DNA of 7,651 nt, from contig SKMY01000022.1 in the NCBI GenBank assembly GCA_007120815.1, positions 1 through 7,651 of the forward strand. The letters run 5' to 3'. Positions within the stretch are counted from its first letter, which is position 1. Every line of letters starts with the position of its first letter. The notes under the pieces are model-generated. The model was not told the origin of the DNA. It did not search any database and worked only from the letters and a program-made list of their open reading frames with translations. The DNA is from Syntrophomonadaceae bacterium. Its GTDB lineage: Bacteria > Bacillota_D > Dethiobacteria > DTU022 > UBA8154. Position numbers and translations under genes: made by a program. Shown in pieces: positions 1-6,682 of this stretch.

Positions 1-1030
1 CTGTGCCGTCTCCGGCAGGGAAACCGCTGTAAACAGTCTTAACCTGCACGTCAAACGGTTCCAGCTGGAAAACGTTATCACCCTCAAACATGGTGCTTTC
101 CTGGTGGGAGCGATCCGGGTCCTCCCTTTCCGCTGCAGGAGCCATGACGGCCTTGCTTTCGTAAGGAGATTCCGGAAGGATGCCGATGTGCTCTCCCCGG
201 CTGACATACTGGCCGGGTTCGACCCACACCTCGTTTAATCGGCTGTAAAAACTGGTGTAACCGTATTCATGCTCAATGGTCACTGTGCATTTTCCGGAAC
301 CTGCCTCACCCAACACCTTTAGAACTTCTCCATCCCACAGGGCAGAAACTGGAGCAGACGGTGTGGCCTGTAAAACCGCGCCGCGGGCTGTTCCATGGAT
401 CTGCCTTCCCGTTGCAAGAACCGAACGGGTGTAGCTTCCAAAGGCCGTATGGATAGACCACCCGGGCAGGGGAGATGCAGGGCGGGGCAGCAGATTTTCT
501 TCTTCCTTCTCTTCAAAATACTCCAGGGAAGCCGCAGGCCATTCATCACCGGGCACTGCTTCTTCTATTCCCTGGATGAAATCCCTGGAATAATCGTCTG
601 TGTCTTCAGCCTCCTCCACTCCGGGCTTTTCACCTTCTGTGCCGGCCTCTAAGGCACCATCAAGGGCCATCGGCGTATCCGGGTCTGTTTCCTCCTGGTC
701 TGCCGCCAGCTGCTGGTACTGCTCCCGGTCAACATCCCCGGGCCATTCAACCGACAGGTTTCCCAACCTCCAAATAAAAAATGAAAGCAGTAAAACGACT
801 GTAACCAGGTAGGCCCCTGCCAGGAGAAAATATTTCCGCGGGAACACGTTCAGGATCCCTTTTTTTTCGGAACGCCGTCCGCCTTTCTCCTGCTCATCAT
901 GCCTGTCCCCATTTTTCCAGAACAAAGGACGACCCCCCTCATTATTCCTGCGTATCTTTCCTGATATCCGCTGAAACGGAGACAGGATCCGCTGTATGAA
1001 ACCCATTAACTTTTGTAAATGCCTGGACAT
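1..1030 (-). CDS. Membrane-anchored degenerate LytM/M23-domain protein, SpoIIQ-like (partial, 3' end off the window)
   Basis: The minus-strand frame is open from an ATG at 1030 to the left edge (343 codons, no stop). A strong ribosome site (plus-strand complement 1036-1044) lies 5 bases before the ATG. Residues 1-66 are basic and presumably cytoplasmic, about 67-89 form one hydrophobic membrane span, about 95-182 are a very acidic linker, and about 188-285 resemble a LytM/M23 fold (A..GxV.....G....V.IEHE.GYTSFY...V..GQ.VS.G..IG). The catalytic signature looks broken. His212 fits the HxxxD motif but the Asp position is Arg216, and the usual Y-x-H-L is YSRL (residues 262-265). No HxH motif appears before the edge. 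The gene is divergent from spoIID. In Bacillus, spoIIQ neighbours spoIID and its LytM domain is also non-catalytic, acting as a forespore scaffold that binds SpoIIIAH across the intermembrane space. A SpoIIQ-like role is inferred. The long cytoplasmic tail is unusual for SpoIIQ, so a SpoIVFA-like or other sporulation LytM protein is possible. Confidence 0.8.
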   Translation of the reverse strand, partial: MSRHLQKLMGFIQRILSPFQRISGKIRRNNEGGRPLFWKNGDRHDEQEKGGRRSEKKGILNVFPRKYFLLAGAYLVTVVLLLSFFIWRLGNLSVEWPGDVDREQYQQLAADQEETDPDTPMALDGALEAGTEGEKPGVEEAEDTDDYSRDFIQGIEEAVPGDEWPAASLEYFEEKEEENLLPRPASPLPGWSIHTAFGSYTRSVLATGRQIHGTARGAVLQATPSAPVSALWDGEVLKVLGEAGSGKCTVTIEHEYGYTSFYSRLNEVWVEPGQYVSRGEHIGILPESPYESKAVMAPAAEREDPDRSHQESTMFEGDNVFQLEPFDVQVKTVYSGFPAGDGT

Positions 1031-1051
1031 TTTTTCTCACCTCCAAGGGGA

Positions 1052-1080
1052 TATTATGCCCAATCTTTCCGTTTTTAATC
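1052..1080 (-). promoter_or_regulatory. Candidate forespore-type promoter for the LytM-domain gene
   Basis: On the minus strand CATAATA (plus 1052-1058) matches the sigma-G -10 consensus CATWHTA, with GATTA (plus 1076-1080, 4 of 5 to GHATR) 17 bases upstream instead of the ideal 18. The transcript would begin almost at the ribosome site. Overlapping it, GGAAAGATTG (plus 1061-1070) matches the sigma-F -10 consensus GGHRARAHTR completely, but no GYWTA box lies 15-17 bases upstream. Either could be chance. Forespore expression would suit a SpoIIQ-like protein. Confidence 0.3.
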
Positions 1081-1115
1081 AGGTTCAGCGGGTTTCATGC
1101 CAGGGCTTCCAAAAA

Positions 1116-1144
1116 GACTATTTGGATAAAAAAGAACATAGATA
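1116..1144 (+). promoter_or_regulatory. Candidate sigma-E promoter for spoIID
   Basis: GACTATT (1116-1122) matches the sigma-E -35 consensus KMATATT at 6 of 7 positions. Exactly 14 bases later comes CATAGATA (1137-1144), which keeps the CATA core of the -10 consensus CATACAMT but is weak in its last half. Transcription would start near 1150, leaving a leader of about 90 bases. spoIID is a sigma-E gene in Bacillus, so the location makes sense. This is pattern matching only. Confidence 0.45.
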
Positions 1145-1226
1145 TAGAGTAACTGCTCAGGGCTATTGGTAAGCGAAGCTGCGGGGACGGTTCTGGCGCT
1201 TCCAGTTGTATCTTTACTTTGGACGT

Positions 1227-1230
1227 GAGG
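1227..1230 (+). promoter_or_regulatory. Ribosome binding site that decides the spoIID start
   Basis: GAGG lies 9 bases before the ATG at 1240. The upstream in-frame alternatives are poorer: TTG at 1219 has no purine-rich site before it, GTG at 1225 has none, and GTG at 1234 is only 3 bases from the GAGG. The ATG at 1240 is therefore preferred. Confidence 0.55.
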
Positions 1231-1239
1231 CGGGTGAAG

Positions 1240-2397
1240 ATGAGGTTTCGTAAATTACGAAGAAATGTCCGTAAACCCGGCAGGTTAAGGGGTTTTAGGC
1301 GTCTCAGAAATCGGATTGTTTGGAAGCAATCCCTTTTGTACGCAGCCTTAATCGCCTTCATGATGGTTCTTCTGCCGGCCTTGATGGTTAATCTCATCTC
1401 AAGGGAAACAGATCATAAAACGATGGATATGGACAGTGCCCGGGAAACCCCCGATTTACACCTGGAGTTGGGGGAGGAAACCTTCCTATTGAACGTGTAT
1501 GATGCCCGGCAAAAAAAGGTGGTAGAAATGAACCTGGATGAATACCTGGTGGGGGTGGTCGCAGCGGAAATGCCGGCCGGTTTTCACGAAGAAGCCTTGA
1601 AGGCCCAGGCCGTCGCCGCCAGGACCTATGCCCTGCACCGTACGCGCCGGTTGGGAGGGCGCGGGTGCTCGTCACACCCGGAAGCGGATGTGTGCACCGA
1701 CAGTACATGCTGCCAGGCCTGGGTCGGCGAGGCGGAGATGAATGCCAAATGGCCTGCGGATGCGGCAAAGGCCTTCCGCGAGAAAATAGTGCGGGCTGTC
1801 CTGGCGACCCGGGGCGCCGTGGTCATATCCGGGGAAAGGCTTGCCCAGACCCTATACCACTCCACCTGCGGCGGCATGACAGAAGCAGCCGGTTATGTCT
1901 GGGAAGGCAGCAATCCCGATTACTTGCAAAGCGTTCAGTGTTCTTACTGCCGTCATTCAAAACACTACCGGAACGAACTAACCTTGGAGCTGGCCGACTA
2001 TGTGGCCGCGCTGAAAAATGAATCGGGACTTCTCCCCGTGCTGAGCAGTGAAAACGCTCCCCACATGGAAGTGGTTCGCCGCAGTCCCAGCGGCAGAAAC
2101 CTGCTGGTACGGCTGGGGAATCCGGGTAGATTGTTCCCCGGGACCGAAGTGCGATGCCTGCTGGGTTTGCCGTCAACTCATTTCCAGTGGCACCTGGATG
2201 AAAACCGTATTATCTTTGAAACCAGGGGATTTGGCCACGGGGTCGGGCTCTGCCAGTTTGGAGCAGACGGAATGGCCGCAGAAGGGAAGCAGTTTGAAGA
2301 CATTCTGGCTTATTACTACCGGGGCACGGCCATTGCTCACTGGTCTACCCTGTTCCCGGAAATCCAAAGCCAGGATACTAATACCAGCCCGCAATAA
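1240..2397 (+). CDS. spoIID: Stage II sporulation protein D, peptidoglycan lytic transglycosylase
   Basis: SpoIID is the mother-cell membrane enzyme that cleaves glycan strands during engulfment, working with SpoIIM and SpoIIP. The 385-residue protein starts with a strongly basic tail (1-29) and one membrane span (about 33-53), then the SpoIID/LytB domain. Visible signatures are LDEYLVGVVAAEMP with the expected catalytic Glu110, EALKAQAVAARTYAL (118-132), the zinc-site segment His146...Cys152...Cys157-Cys158, a second Cys-rich stretch (HSTCGG at 207-212, CSYC at 234-237) and the conserved GFGHGVGLCQFGADGMA near 330-346. The position after HxxxxxCxxxx, His in the Clostridioides zinc site as I recall it, is Cys here. 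Length is near the usual 330-390. An in-frame TTG at 1219 would add 7 residues. The gene is divergent from the LytM gene and converges on ywmB with a 20-base overlap. A sigma-E-like promoter lies upstream. Confidence 0.95.
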   Translation: MRFRKLRRNVRKPGRLRGFRRLRNRIVWKQSLLYAALIAFMMVLLPALMVNLISRETDHKTMDMDSARETPDLHLELGEETFLLNVYDARQKKVVEMNLDEYLVGVVAAEMPAGFHEEALKAQAVAARTYALHRTRRLGGRGCSSHPEADVCTDSTCCQAWVGEAEMNAKWPADAAKAFREKIVRAVLATRGAVVISGERLAQTLYHSTCGGMTEAAGYVWEGSNPDYLQSVQCSYCRHSKHYRNELTLELADYVAALKNESGLLPVLSSENAPHMEVVRRSPSGRNLLVRLGNPGRLFPGTEVRCLLGLPSTHFQWHLDENRIIFETRGFGHGVGLCQFGADGMAAEGKQFEDILAYYYRGTAIAHWSTLFPEIQSQDTNTSPQ

Positions 2398-3172
2398 GAG
2401 GCGTGCCGGCCCGGACCACGGTTTTTCCCAGGACCTCATCGTACCTGAGGGCCAGGTTCAAGTTTATGCGCATGTCTTCTGCCTGCAGGTATTCTCCCAG
2501 CTCTGGTAAATACCCCGTAATGCTGACCATGTTTTCATCTTTCACACCTTGTACCTGGTTCCCACCTAAATCCCGGGCCGCTTGATAAGCCAGGGCTTCC
2601 ATTGTTTCCAGGGCCATTTTTGTATCCACATGACCCGTTAAGCTCACCGAAAGGCTGCTTGAAATGGTGCGGGAGTCCAGAAGGGCAAGGAGTTTACCGG
2701 CCAGAGATTCCAGCGACCTGGCCTCTCCCGTTTCCCGGATAACCACCAGCAGGTGCAGCGGGGTTTTCCCCTCCTGCTCCATGCGCTGCAAAACCAAATT
2801 GATATGAAACCCCGGGGCGATCGTTTTTTCTCGTTGGACAGCCCGGAAAATTGATTCACACGATTCTGGGTACTTTCCGGACAAAAAATTATCCTTCATT
2901 CCAACCTGGCCGGGTCCCAGTTCGCCGGCAATGAGCCCAAAAAGCTCATCGGCTTTTGCTTCCAGTTCGTCCCCTGAACAAAAACTGGAACAAGGCGATA
3001 GCTCGGCCCAGTAATGGATTTCACCTTGAACGATCCGGGCCCCCGTTTCGTTCATGACCTGGTAAAGCGCCTGGTAGGAATGCGCTTCCGCAGGAGCCTG
3101 TCTGCCGGATAAAACAAGAATTAGACCATATGATAATAAAACCAATAAGCCGGCTAAAGAAATGTTCCTCAA
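2378..3172 (-). CDS. ywmB: YwmB-family exported protein (DUF1779, 'TATA-box binding' fold)
   Basis: The 264-residue protein starts at a TTG (plus complement 3170-3172) with AGGAGG 8 bases upstream, and no ATG or GTG start fits better. Residues 1-30 form a signal peptide or N-terminal anchor (hydrophobic 5-22, then PAEA), so the rest is probably outside the cytoplasmic membrane. The C-terminal part (about 213-264: MVSITGY.PEL, INLNLALRYDE, GKTVVRAGTPLI..WY) matches what I know of Bacillus YwmB. Family function is undetermined, and the 'TATA-box binding' name reflects structural similarity and not DNA binding in an exported protein. Cysteines 61, 65 and 105 could form a disulfide. In B. subtilis ywmB lies just upstream of murAA and spoIID in the same direction. 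Here it is convergent with spoIID and murA is absent. A sigma-G-type promoter lies upstream, suggesting late forespore expression. Confidence 0.88.
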   Translation of the reverse strand: MRNISLAGLLVLLSYGLILVLSGRQAPAEAHSYQALYQVMNETGARIVQGEIHYWAELSPCSSFCSGDELEAKADELFGLIAGELGPGQVGMKDNFLSGKYPESCESIFRAVQREKTIAPGFHINLVLQRMEQEGKTPLHLLVVIRETGEARSLESLAGKLLALLDSRTISSSLSVSLTGHVDTKMALETMEALAYQAARDLGGNQVQGVKDENMVSITGYLPELGEYLQAEDMRINLNLALRYDEVLGKTVVRAGTPLIAGWY

Positions 3173-3180
3173 GGCTCTCC

Positions 3181-3186
3181 CCTCCT
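3181..3186 (-). promoter_or_regulatory. Ribosome binding site for the ywmB TTG start
   Basis: AGGAGG on the minus strand is spaced 8 bases from the TTG at 3172. It supports the non-ATG start, because no other start codon in this frame lies within reach. Confidence 0.75.
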
Positions 3187-3201
3187 GTTTCGGTTTCCAG
3201 A

Positions 3202-3231
3202 TATTATGGTCCGAAAGGAGGGCCTTTATAC
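3202..3231 (-). promoter_or_regulatory. Candidate sigma-G promoter of ywmB
   Basis: On the minus strand GTATA (plus 3227-3231) is followed after exactly 18 bases by CATAATA (plus 3202-3208). This matches the Bacillus sigma-G consensus GHATR-N18-CATWHTA at every position. The predicted start near 3195 leaves a leader of about 20 bases containing the AGGAGG site. The sigma-F -10 pattern does not fit at the N16 position. Confidence 0.6.
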
Positions 3232-3294
3232 CTTAGAGGCAGCACATTGTTCTTAAATGGTACTTCCAAAGGCAGTGCTCTCTATCTGTAACAC

Positions 3295-3318
3295 AAAAAA
3301 GCTGGCAGTTTGCCAGCT
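3295..3318 (-). terminator. Rho-independent terminator after recR
   Basis: On the minus strand AGCTGGCA and TGCCAGCT form a perfect 8-bp stem around a 3-base loop, ending in a run of six T (plus A run 3295-3300). It lies about 45 bases past the recR stop and closes the dnaX-ybaB-recR operon, separating it from ywmB. Confidence 0.93.
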
Positions 3319-3362
3319 CTCTGTAGAATTAAGCGGTATTATGATCAGGTGTATGGCCTTTT

Positions 3363-3962
3363 TCAGGACATTTCCCTGCGGGATTCCAGGGCCCGTGACA
3401 TGGTTAGTTCATCGGCGTATTCCAGGTCCCCTCCCACAGGAAGCCCGAAACCAATCCGGGTAATGCAAATGCCCAGGGGCCGGACTACATCAGCAATGTA
3501 GTATGCCGTGGCATCCCCCTCCACATTGGGGTTGGTGGCAATAATGATTTCCCGGATCCCCCCTTTTTTAAGCTGCTCCAGGAGGGTTGGAATTTTCAAC
3601 TCTACAGGACCGATCCCTTCAACGGGGGAAAGGGAACCGTGCAGCACAAAATAGCGGCCCCTGTACTGGCCGGTTTTTTCGATCACCAGGATGTCGCGAG
3701 GTTCCTGAACAACACAGAGAACGGTGGCGTCCCGGCGTCCATCCCGGCATATCGCGCACACCTCCTGCTCCGTAAGGTTTTGGCACCGGGAACAGGCCCG
3801 GATTTTCCTCTTGGCTTCCACCATGGCCCGGGCCATATCCTCAACTTCATCTTTCTCCATGGAAAGCAAGAAAAAAGCCAATCGCAGGGCGGTCTTGGGG
3901 CCGATGCCCGGCAGCCGCCGAAAAACGTCCACCAGTTTTGTCATGGATGGTGAAAACAGCAT
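3363..3962 (-). CDS. recR: Recombination mediator protein RecR
   Basis: RecR acts with RecO (and RecF) in the cytoplasm to load RecA on SSB-coated single-stranded DNA at gaps. The 199-residue protein has the full family layout: a helix-hairpin-helix region (LPGIGPKTALRLAF, 17-30), a four-Cys zinc finger (Cys57, Cys60, Cys69, Cys72), a Toprim domain (about 80-175, with VVQEPRD and ATNPNVEGDATAYYIA) and the C-terminal signature GLPVGGDLEYADELT (173-187). It aligns nearly end to end with Bacillus RecR. The ATG at 3962 has AGGTGA 9 bases upstream, and a second ATG six codons later lacks as good a site. It is the third gene of the dnaX-ybaB-recR operon, 59 bases after ybaB. No bofA follows, unlike the Bacillus order, and a terminator and ywmB come next. 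Confidence 0.97.
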   Translation of the reverse strand: MLFSPSMTKLVDVFRRLPGIGPKTALRLAFFLLSMEKDEVEDMARAMVEAKRKIRACSRCQNLTEQEVCAICRDGRRDATVLCVVQEPRDILVIEKTGQYRGRYFVLHGSLSPVEGIGPVELKIPTLLEQLKKGGIREIIIATNPNVEGDATAYYIADVVRPLGICITRIGFGLPVGGDLEYADELTMSRALESRREMS

Positions 3963-4021
3963 CCGGTTTGTTCACCTTTCAATTAACCTGGACAGGGCGT
4001 TTCCCCACCCCAGGTTGCTTT

Positions 4022-4342
4022 TTAGAGCAGGTCCTTGGGAAGACCCAGACCGCCAGTAATTTTTTCCATTTCAGAGGAAACCATTTGCTCTGCTGCACGG
4101 ATGGCTTCGTTTATCGCACTTATAATCAGATCCTGGAGCATTTCCACATCGTCCTCTTTCAGGATCTCGGGGTCGATTTCCAGTTCCATGAGCTGTTTGC
4201 CGCCGCTAACGACAGCTCGAACGGCCCCACCACCGCTGGTGGCTTCCACCGTGCGGTTGTTGAGTTCCTCCTGAAGTTTCATGATTTGATTCTGGGCCTT
4301 TTGCATCTGCTTGAGCATTTTTCCCATTTTGCCGTTGGGCAT
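4022..4342 (-). CDS. ybaB: YbaB/EbfC-family nucleoid-associated protein
   Basis: This is a small DNA-binding protein of 106 residues, the standard length for the family. YbaB/EbfC proteins form homodimers that bind DNA and associate with the nucleoid. Visible features are the N-terminal amphipathic helix rich in Met, Lys and Gln (1-30), the G-rich turn and strand SGGGAVRAVVSGGKQLMELEIDPEIL (36-61) and a C-terminal helix ending in the common MEKITGGLGLP. The ATG at 4342 is preceded by AAAGGAG 9 bases upstream. It lies 45 bases after dnaX and 59 bases before recR, the conserved position in Firmicutes (yaaK in B. subtilis) and in many Proteobacteria. It is probably expressed from the dnaX transcript, since no separate promoter was seen. 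Confidence 0.96.
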   Translation of the reverse strand: MPNGKMGKMLKQMQKAQNQIMKLQEELNNRTVEATSGGGAVRAVVSGGKQLMELEIDPEILKEDDVEMLQDLIISAINEAIRAAEQMVSSEMEKITGGLGLPKDLL

Positions 4343-4387
4343 TGGTGATGTCTCCTTTCGTTAATATAGAAATGGCGTTTCCGTCCC

Positions 4388-6505
4388 CTAAAACGCTTCT
4401 TCGTCTTCGCTGCTTTCATCCAGCATTGGTGAAGCGTAAGACCAAAATTCCAGGGAATCCATGGAATCTCCGTTGGTCTGGATCAGCTGCCCGTTAAACA
4501 GCTCCAACATGTTCTTCATGTAGTAATCATCCTGCTGGCTTTTTTGCGTTTTCCGGGCTTTTTGGGCCAAATCCGTTCCGACATTTTCACTCAGGCCGCC
4601 GATCTGCGGGTTGTCGGTCGGGGTACCCGTTTCACCGGCAGGTGAAATTTCATTTTCTGCTGCCTCGTGGACGACGAAGCGAAGTTCCACCGGGGCTTGC
4701 AATATCTCTTGAAGCAGCGCCGATAGAATTCCCCTGTTTTCCTGGTCTTCCAGCCGTTTTATCAGCACCTTGCCGGCTGAGGGTGAAACACCCAGGGTAA
4801 ATATGCCTTCTTTCCAGGAAAGGGGCACCGCTTTGGTCCACGACAGGTAATTCTGCAGGTATGTGGCCTGGGTTTGCCTGCGCTTTTTGAGGCCGGGCAG
4901 GACCTGCTCAAGCCACACTTTTTTCAGGTCAATATCTTTGACATCCGCTATCTCCCTGGGAGCCTGTTGGGGCGCTGTTGGCGTCGTGTTTGACGGCGTT
5001 TCTTGATTGTTATCGCCTGATTTACCCTGGACTGGCTGTTCACTATCTTTTTGTCTTTGAAGGGAATCTCCCGGGAAGGTAAACCCTGCGCTGTCCTTCT
5101 CTGTTTCAGGAGGGGGCAGGGAATAGATAATGTCGCCCGGGTCTTCTTCGGAGTTAGGAGATGGGGGGGTAAGAGGTTTTTCTTCATGGCCGGCTTGTGC
5201 CAAAGAAGCAGCCGCTTCCTCTTCTCCTGCAGCAACGGTCAAGGGTTTTTCTCTCTCCAGGGGCGGCCGTTCTTCTCGCGTTTGTTCGGGTTGCACAGGC
5301 GTGCCTGACGATTCACCCAGGCCTGTTAGGAGTCCAGCTTTTAAATGGAGCTTTTCTTCCAGTTCTTCCAGGCGGTTCAACAGGTCAGCAGGGTTCAGGT
5401 ATCGGCGGAAACGGTATATCCGAACCAGCCTCAAGAAAGCCAGCTCAAAGAGAAAGTGCGGTTGAGAAGCGCCTTTTAGCTGGTAGGTCAGTTCCTGGAT
5501 GGTTTCCAGCATTTCCAGGATGACCTGGTGGTCCAACCGGCCGCGATGCTTTAGAAGATAAGGTTGGAGTGCAGGCACATCGTCCAGGACACTGCTCTCC
5601 TTTTCTCCCACTTGAAGTAAAATTAATTTGCGCAGGTAAAGAAGCATTTCCTTGAGGAAACGGTGCAGGTCTCGGCCTCGAAAGACGATATCCTTTATTT
5701 CAGCCAGGCCCGACTGGATATTTTCTTGAATGACACTTTCAAAAAACCGGTATATGGCTTCCGGCGAAGCCAGGCCCAAAATATCCAATACCTGCTGGTG
5801 TTCAATCTTCTCACCGCCGTAGGCGCGACACTGTTCCAGGAAACCCATGGCATCACGCAGGGAGCCTTCAGCCTGGCGGGCCAGCAAAAAAAGGGATTCG
5901 TCGTCGATGTGAAAATCAATGGCTTCGGCAACTTCACGGAGTCGCCCGGCAACCTGCCGGGTATCCAGCAGGTGAAAATCGAACCGCTGGCATCGAGAAA
6001 TAACCGTTAGCGGTAGTTTATGGGTTTCCGTGGTCGCCAGGATAAATACAACCCGGGGCGGGGGTTCTTCCAGGGTCTTGAGCAGGGCGTTGAACGCCTC
6101 ATTGGTCAGCATGTGGACTTCATCGATAATGTAAACCTTGTAACGATACTGGGCTGAGGAGTAGCGCACTTTTTCCCTCAGCTCGCGAATTTCGTCAATC
6201 CCACGGTTGGAAGCCGCATCAATCTCCTGCACGTCCATGCTGCGGCCTTCGGTTATTTCCCGGCAAAAATCGCATTGGTTGCAGGGTTCCGCCTGGACCC
6301 CTTCCCGGCAGTTTAACGCCTTGGCCAGGAGCTTGGCCATGGTGGTTTTCCCGGTCCCCCTCAGGCCGCAAAAGAGATAGGCGTGGGCAACCCGGTCGCC
6401 TTGCAGGGCGTTTTGCAGTGTGCGGGTAACGTGCTCCTGCCCGACCACATCGGAAAAAAGCTGGGGGCGCCAGCGGCGGTAAAGGGCGGTGTATGATGAT
6501 TTCAA
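4388..6505 (-). CDS. dnaX: DNA polymerase III clamp-loader subunit tau (gamma/tau)
   Basis: DnaX is the ATPase of the clamp loader and, as tau, tethers the polymerase and helicase at the replication fork. The 705-residue protein shows an N-terminal AAA+ module: YRRWRPQLFSDVVGQE (9-24), Walker A GLRGTGKTT (47-55), a zinc module with Cys66, Cys75, Cys78 and Cys81, Walker B YIIDEVHML (125-133), TLEEPPP, sensor LATTETHKLP, and the SRC motif (170-172). Domain III ends near 375. A Pro/Glu/Gln-rich linker of about 130 residues (395-522) follows, then a conserved-looking C-terminal domain (523-615) and an acidic tail. It is longer than Bacillus DnaX (about 560) and E. coli tau (643). The start is TTG with GAGGTG 8 bases upstream. 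No gamma-producing frameshift site was found near the end of domain III. It is the first gene of dnaX-ybaB-recR. Confidence 0.97.
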   Translation of the reverse strand: MKSSYTALYRRWRPQLFSDVVGQEHVTRTLQNALQGDRVAHAYLFCGLRGTGKTTMAKLLAKALNCREGVQAEPCNQCDFCREITEGRSMDVQEIDAASNRGIDEIRELREKVRYSSAQYRYKVYIIDEVHMLTNEAFNALLKTLEEPPPRVVFILATTETHKLPLTVISRCQRFDFHLLDTRQVAGRLREVAEAIDFHIDDESLFLLARQAEGSLRDAMGFLEQCRAYGGEKIEHQQVLDILGLASPEAIYRFFESVIQENIQSGLAEIKDIVFRGRDLHRFLKEMLLYLRKLILLQVGEKESSVLDDVPALQPYLLKHRGRLDHQVILEMLETIQELTYQLKGASQPHFLFELAFLRLVRIYRFRRYLNPADLLNRLEELEEKLHLKAGLLTGLGESSGTPVQPEQTREERPPLEREKPLTVAAGEEEAAASLAQAGHEEKPLTPPSPNSEEDPGDIIYSLPPPETEKDSAGFTFPGDSLQRQKDSEQPVQGKSGDNNQETPSNTTPTAPQQAPREIADVKDIDLKKVWLEQVLPGLKKRRQTQATYLQNYLSWTKAVPLSWKEGIFTLGVSPSAGKVLIKRLEDQENRGILSALLQEILQAPVELRFVVHEAAENEISPAGETGTPTDNPQIGGLSENVGTDLAQKARKTQKSQQDDYYMKNMLELFNGQLIQTNGDSMDSLEFWSYASPMLDESSEDEEAF

Positions 6506-6513
6506 GGGCGAAA

Positions 6514-6519
6514 CACCTC
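6514..6519 (-). promoter_or_regulatory. Ribosome binding site for the dnaX TTG start
   Basis: GAGGTG on the minus strand lies 8 bases before the TTG at 6505. The following residues already align with the conserved DnaX start (YTALYRRWRPQ), so the TTG is well placed. Confidence 0.75.
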
Positions 6520-6559
6520 GACTGTTCAGTAATCGATAGGGCTTTGAATGGGTCCGCTT

Positions 6560-6583
6560 AGGGTTTCACGAAATGGAGACCCT
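6560..6583. repeat. Short imperfect inverted repeat upstream of dnaX
   Basis: AGGGTTTC (6560-6567) and GAGACCCT (6576-6583) are complementary at 7 of 8 positions, around an 8-base loop. Neither strand has a T run behind it, so it is not an intrinsic terminator. It could be a leader hairpin, a regulator site or chance. Confidence 0.35.
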
Positions 6584-6682
6584 AAAAAGAGGAAATGACT
6601 GCCTTTTGGTCGAAAACCAGGTAAACAAGGGCATGCCGGCTTTCTACCGTAAAGGGAATGTTAAAACTCCATTTATTACTAT

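Noticed and set aside
1394..2176. Several open frames antisense or frame-shifted to spoIID (both strands)
   Set aside because: They are rich in Pro, Arg and Cys as expected for GC-rich shadows, and spoIID covers the region with clear family motifs.
4914..4927. Run of six A in dnaX (CTG AAA AAA GTG) as a gamma-producing frameshift site
   Set aside because: The frame gives G-AAA-AAA rather than the required X-XXY-YYZ pattern, and the run is too short for strong transcriptional slippage.
5051..5523. Plus-strand open frames opposite the dnaX linker
   Set aside because: They are antisense to a well-supported gene, overlap one another and show no ribosome sites or family motifs.
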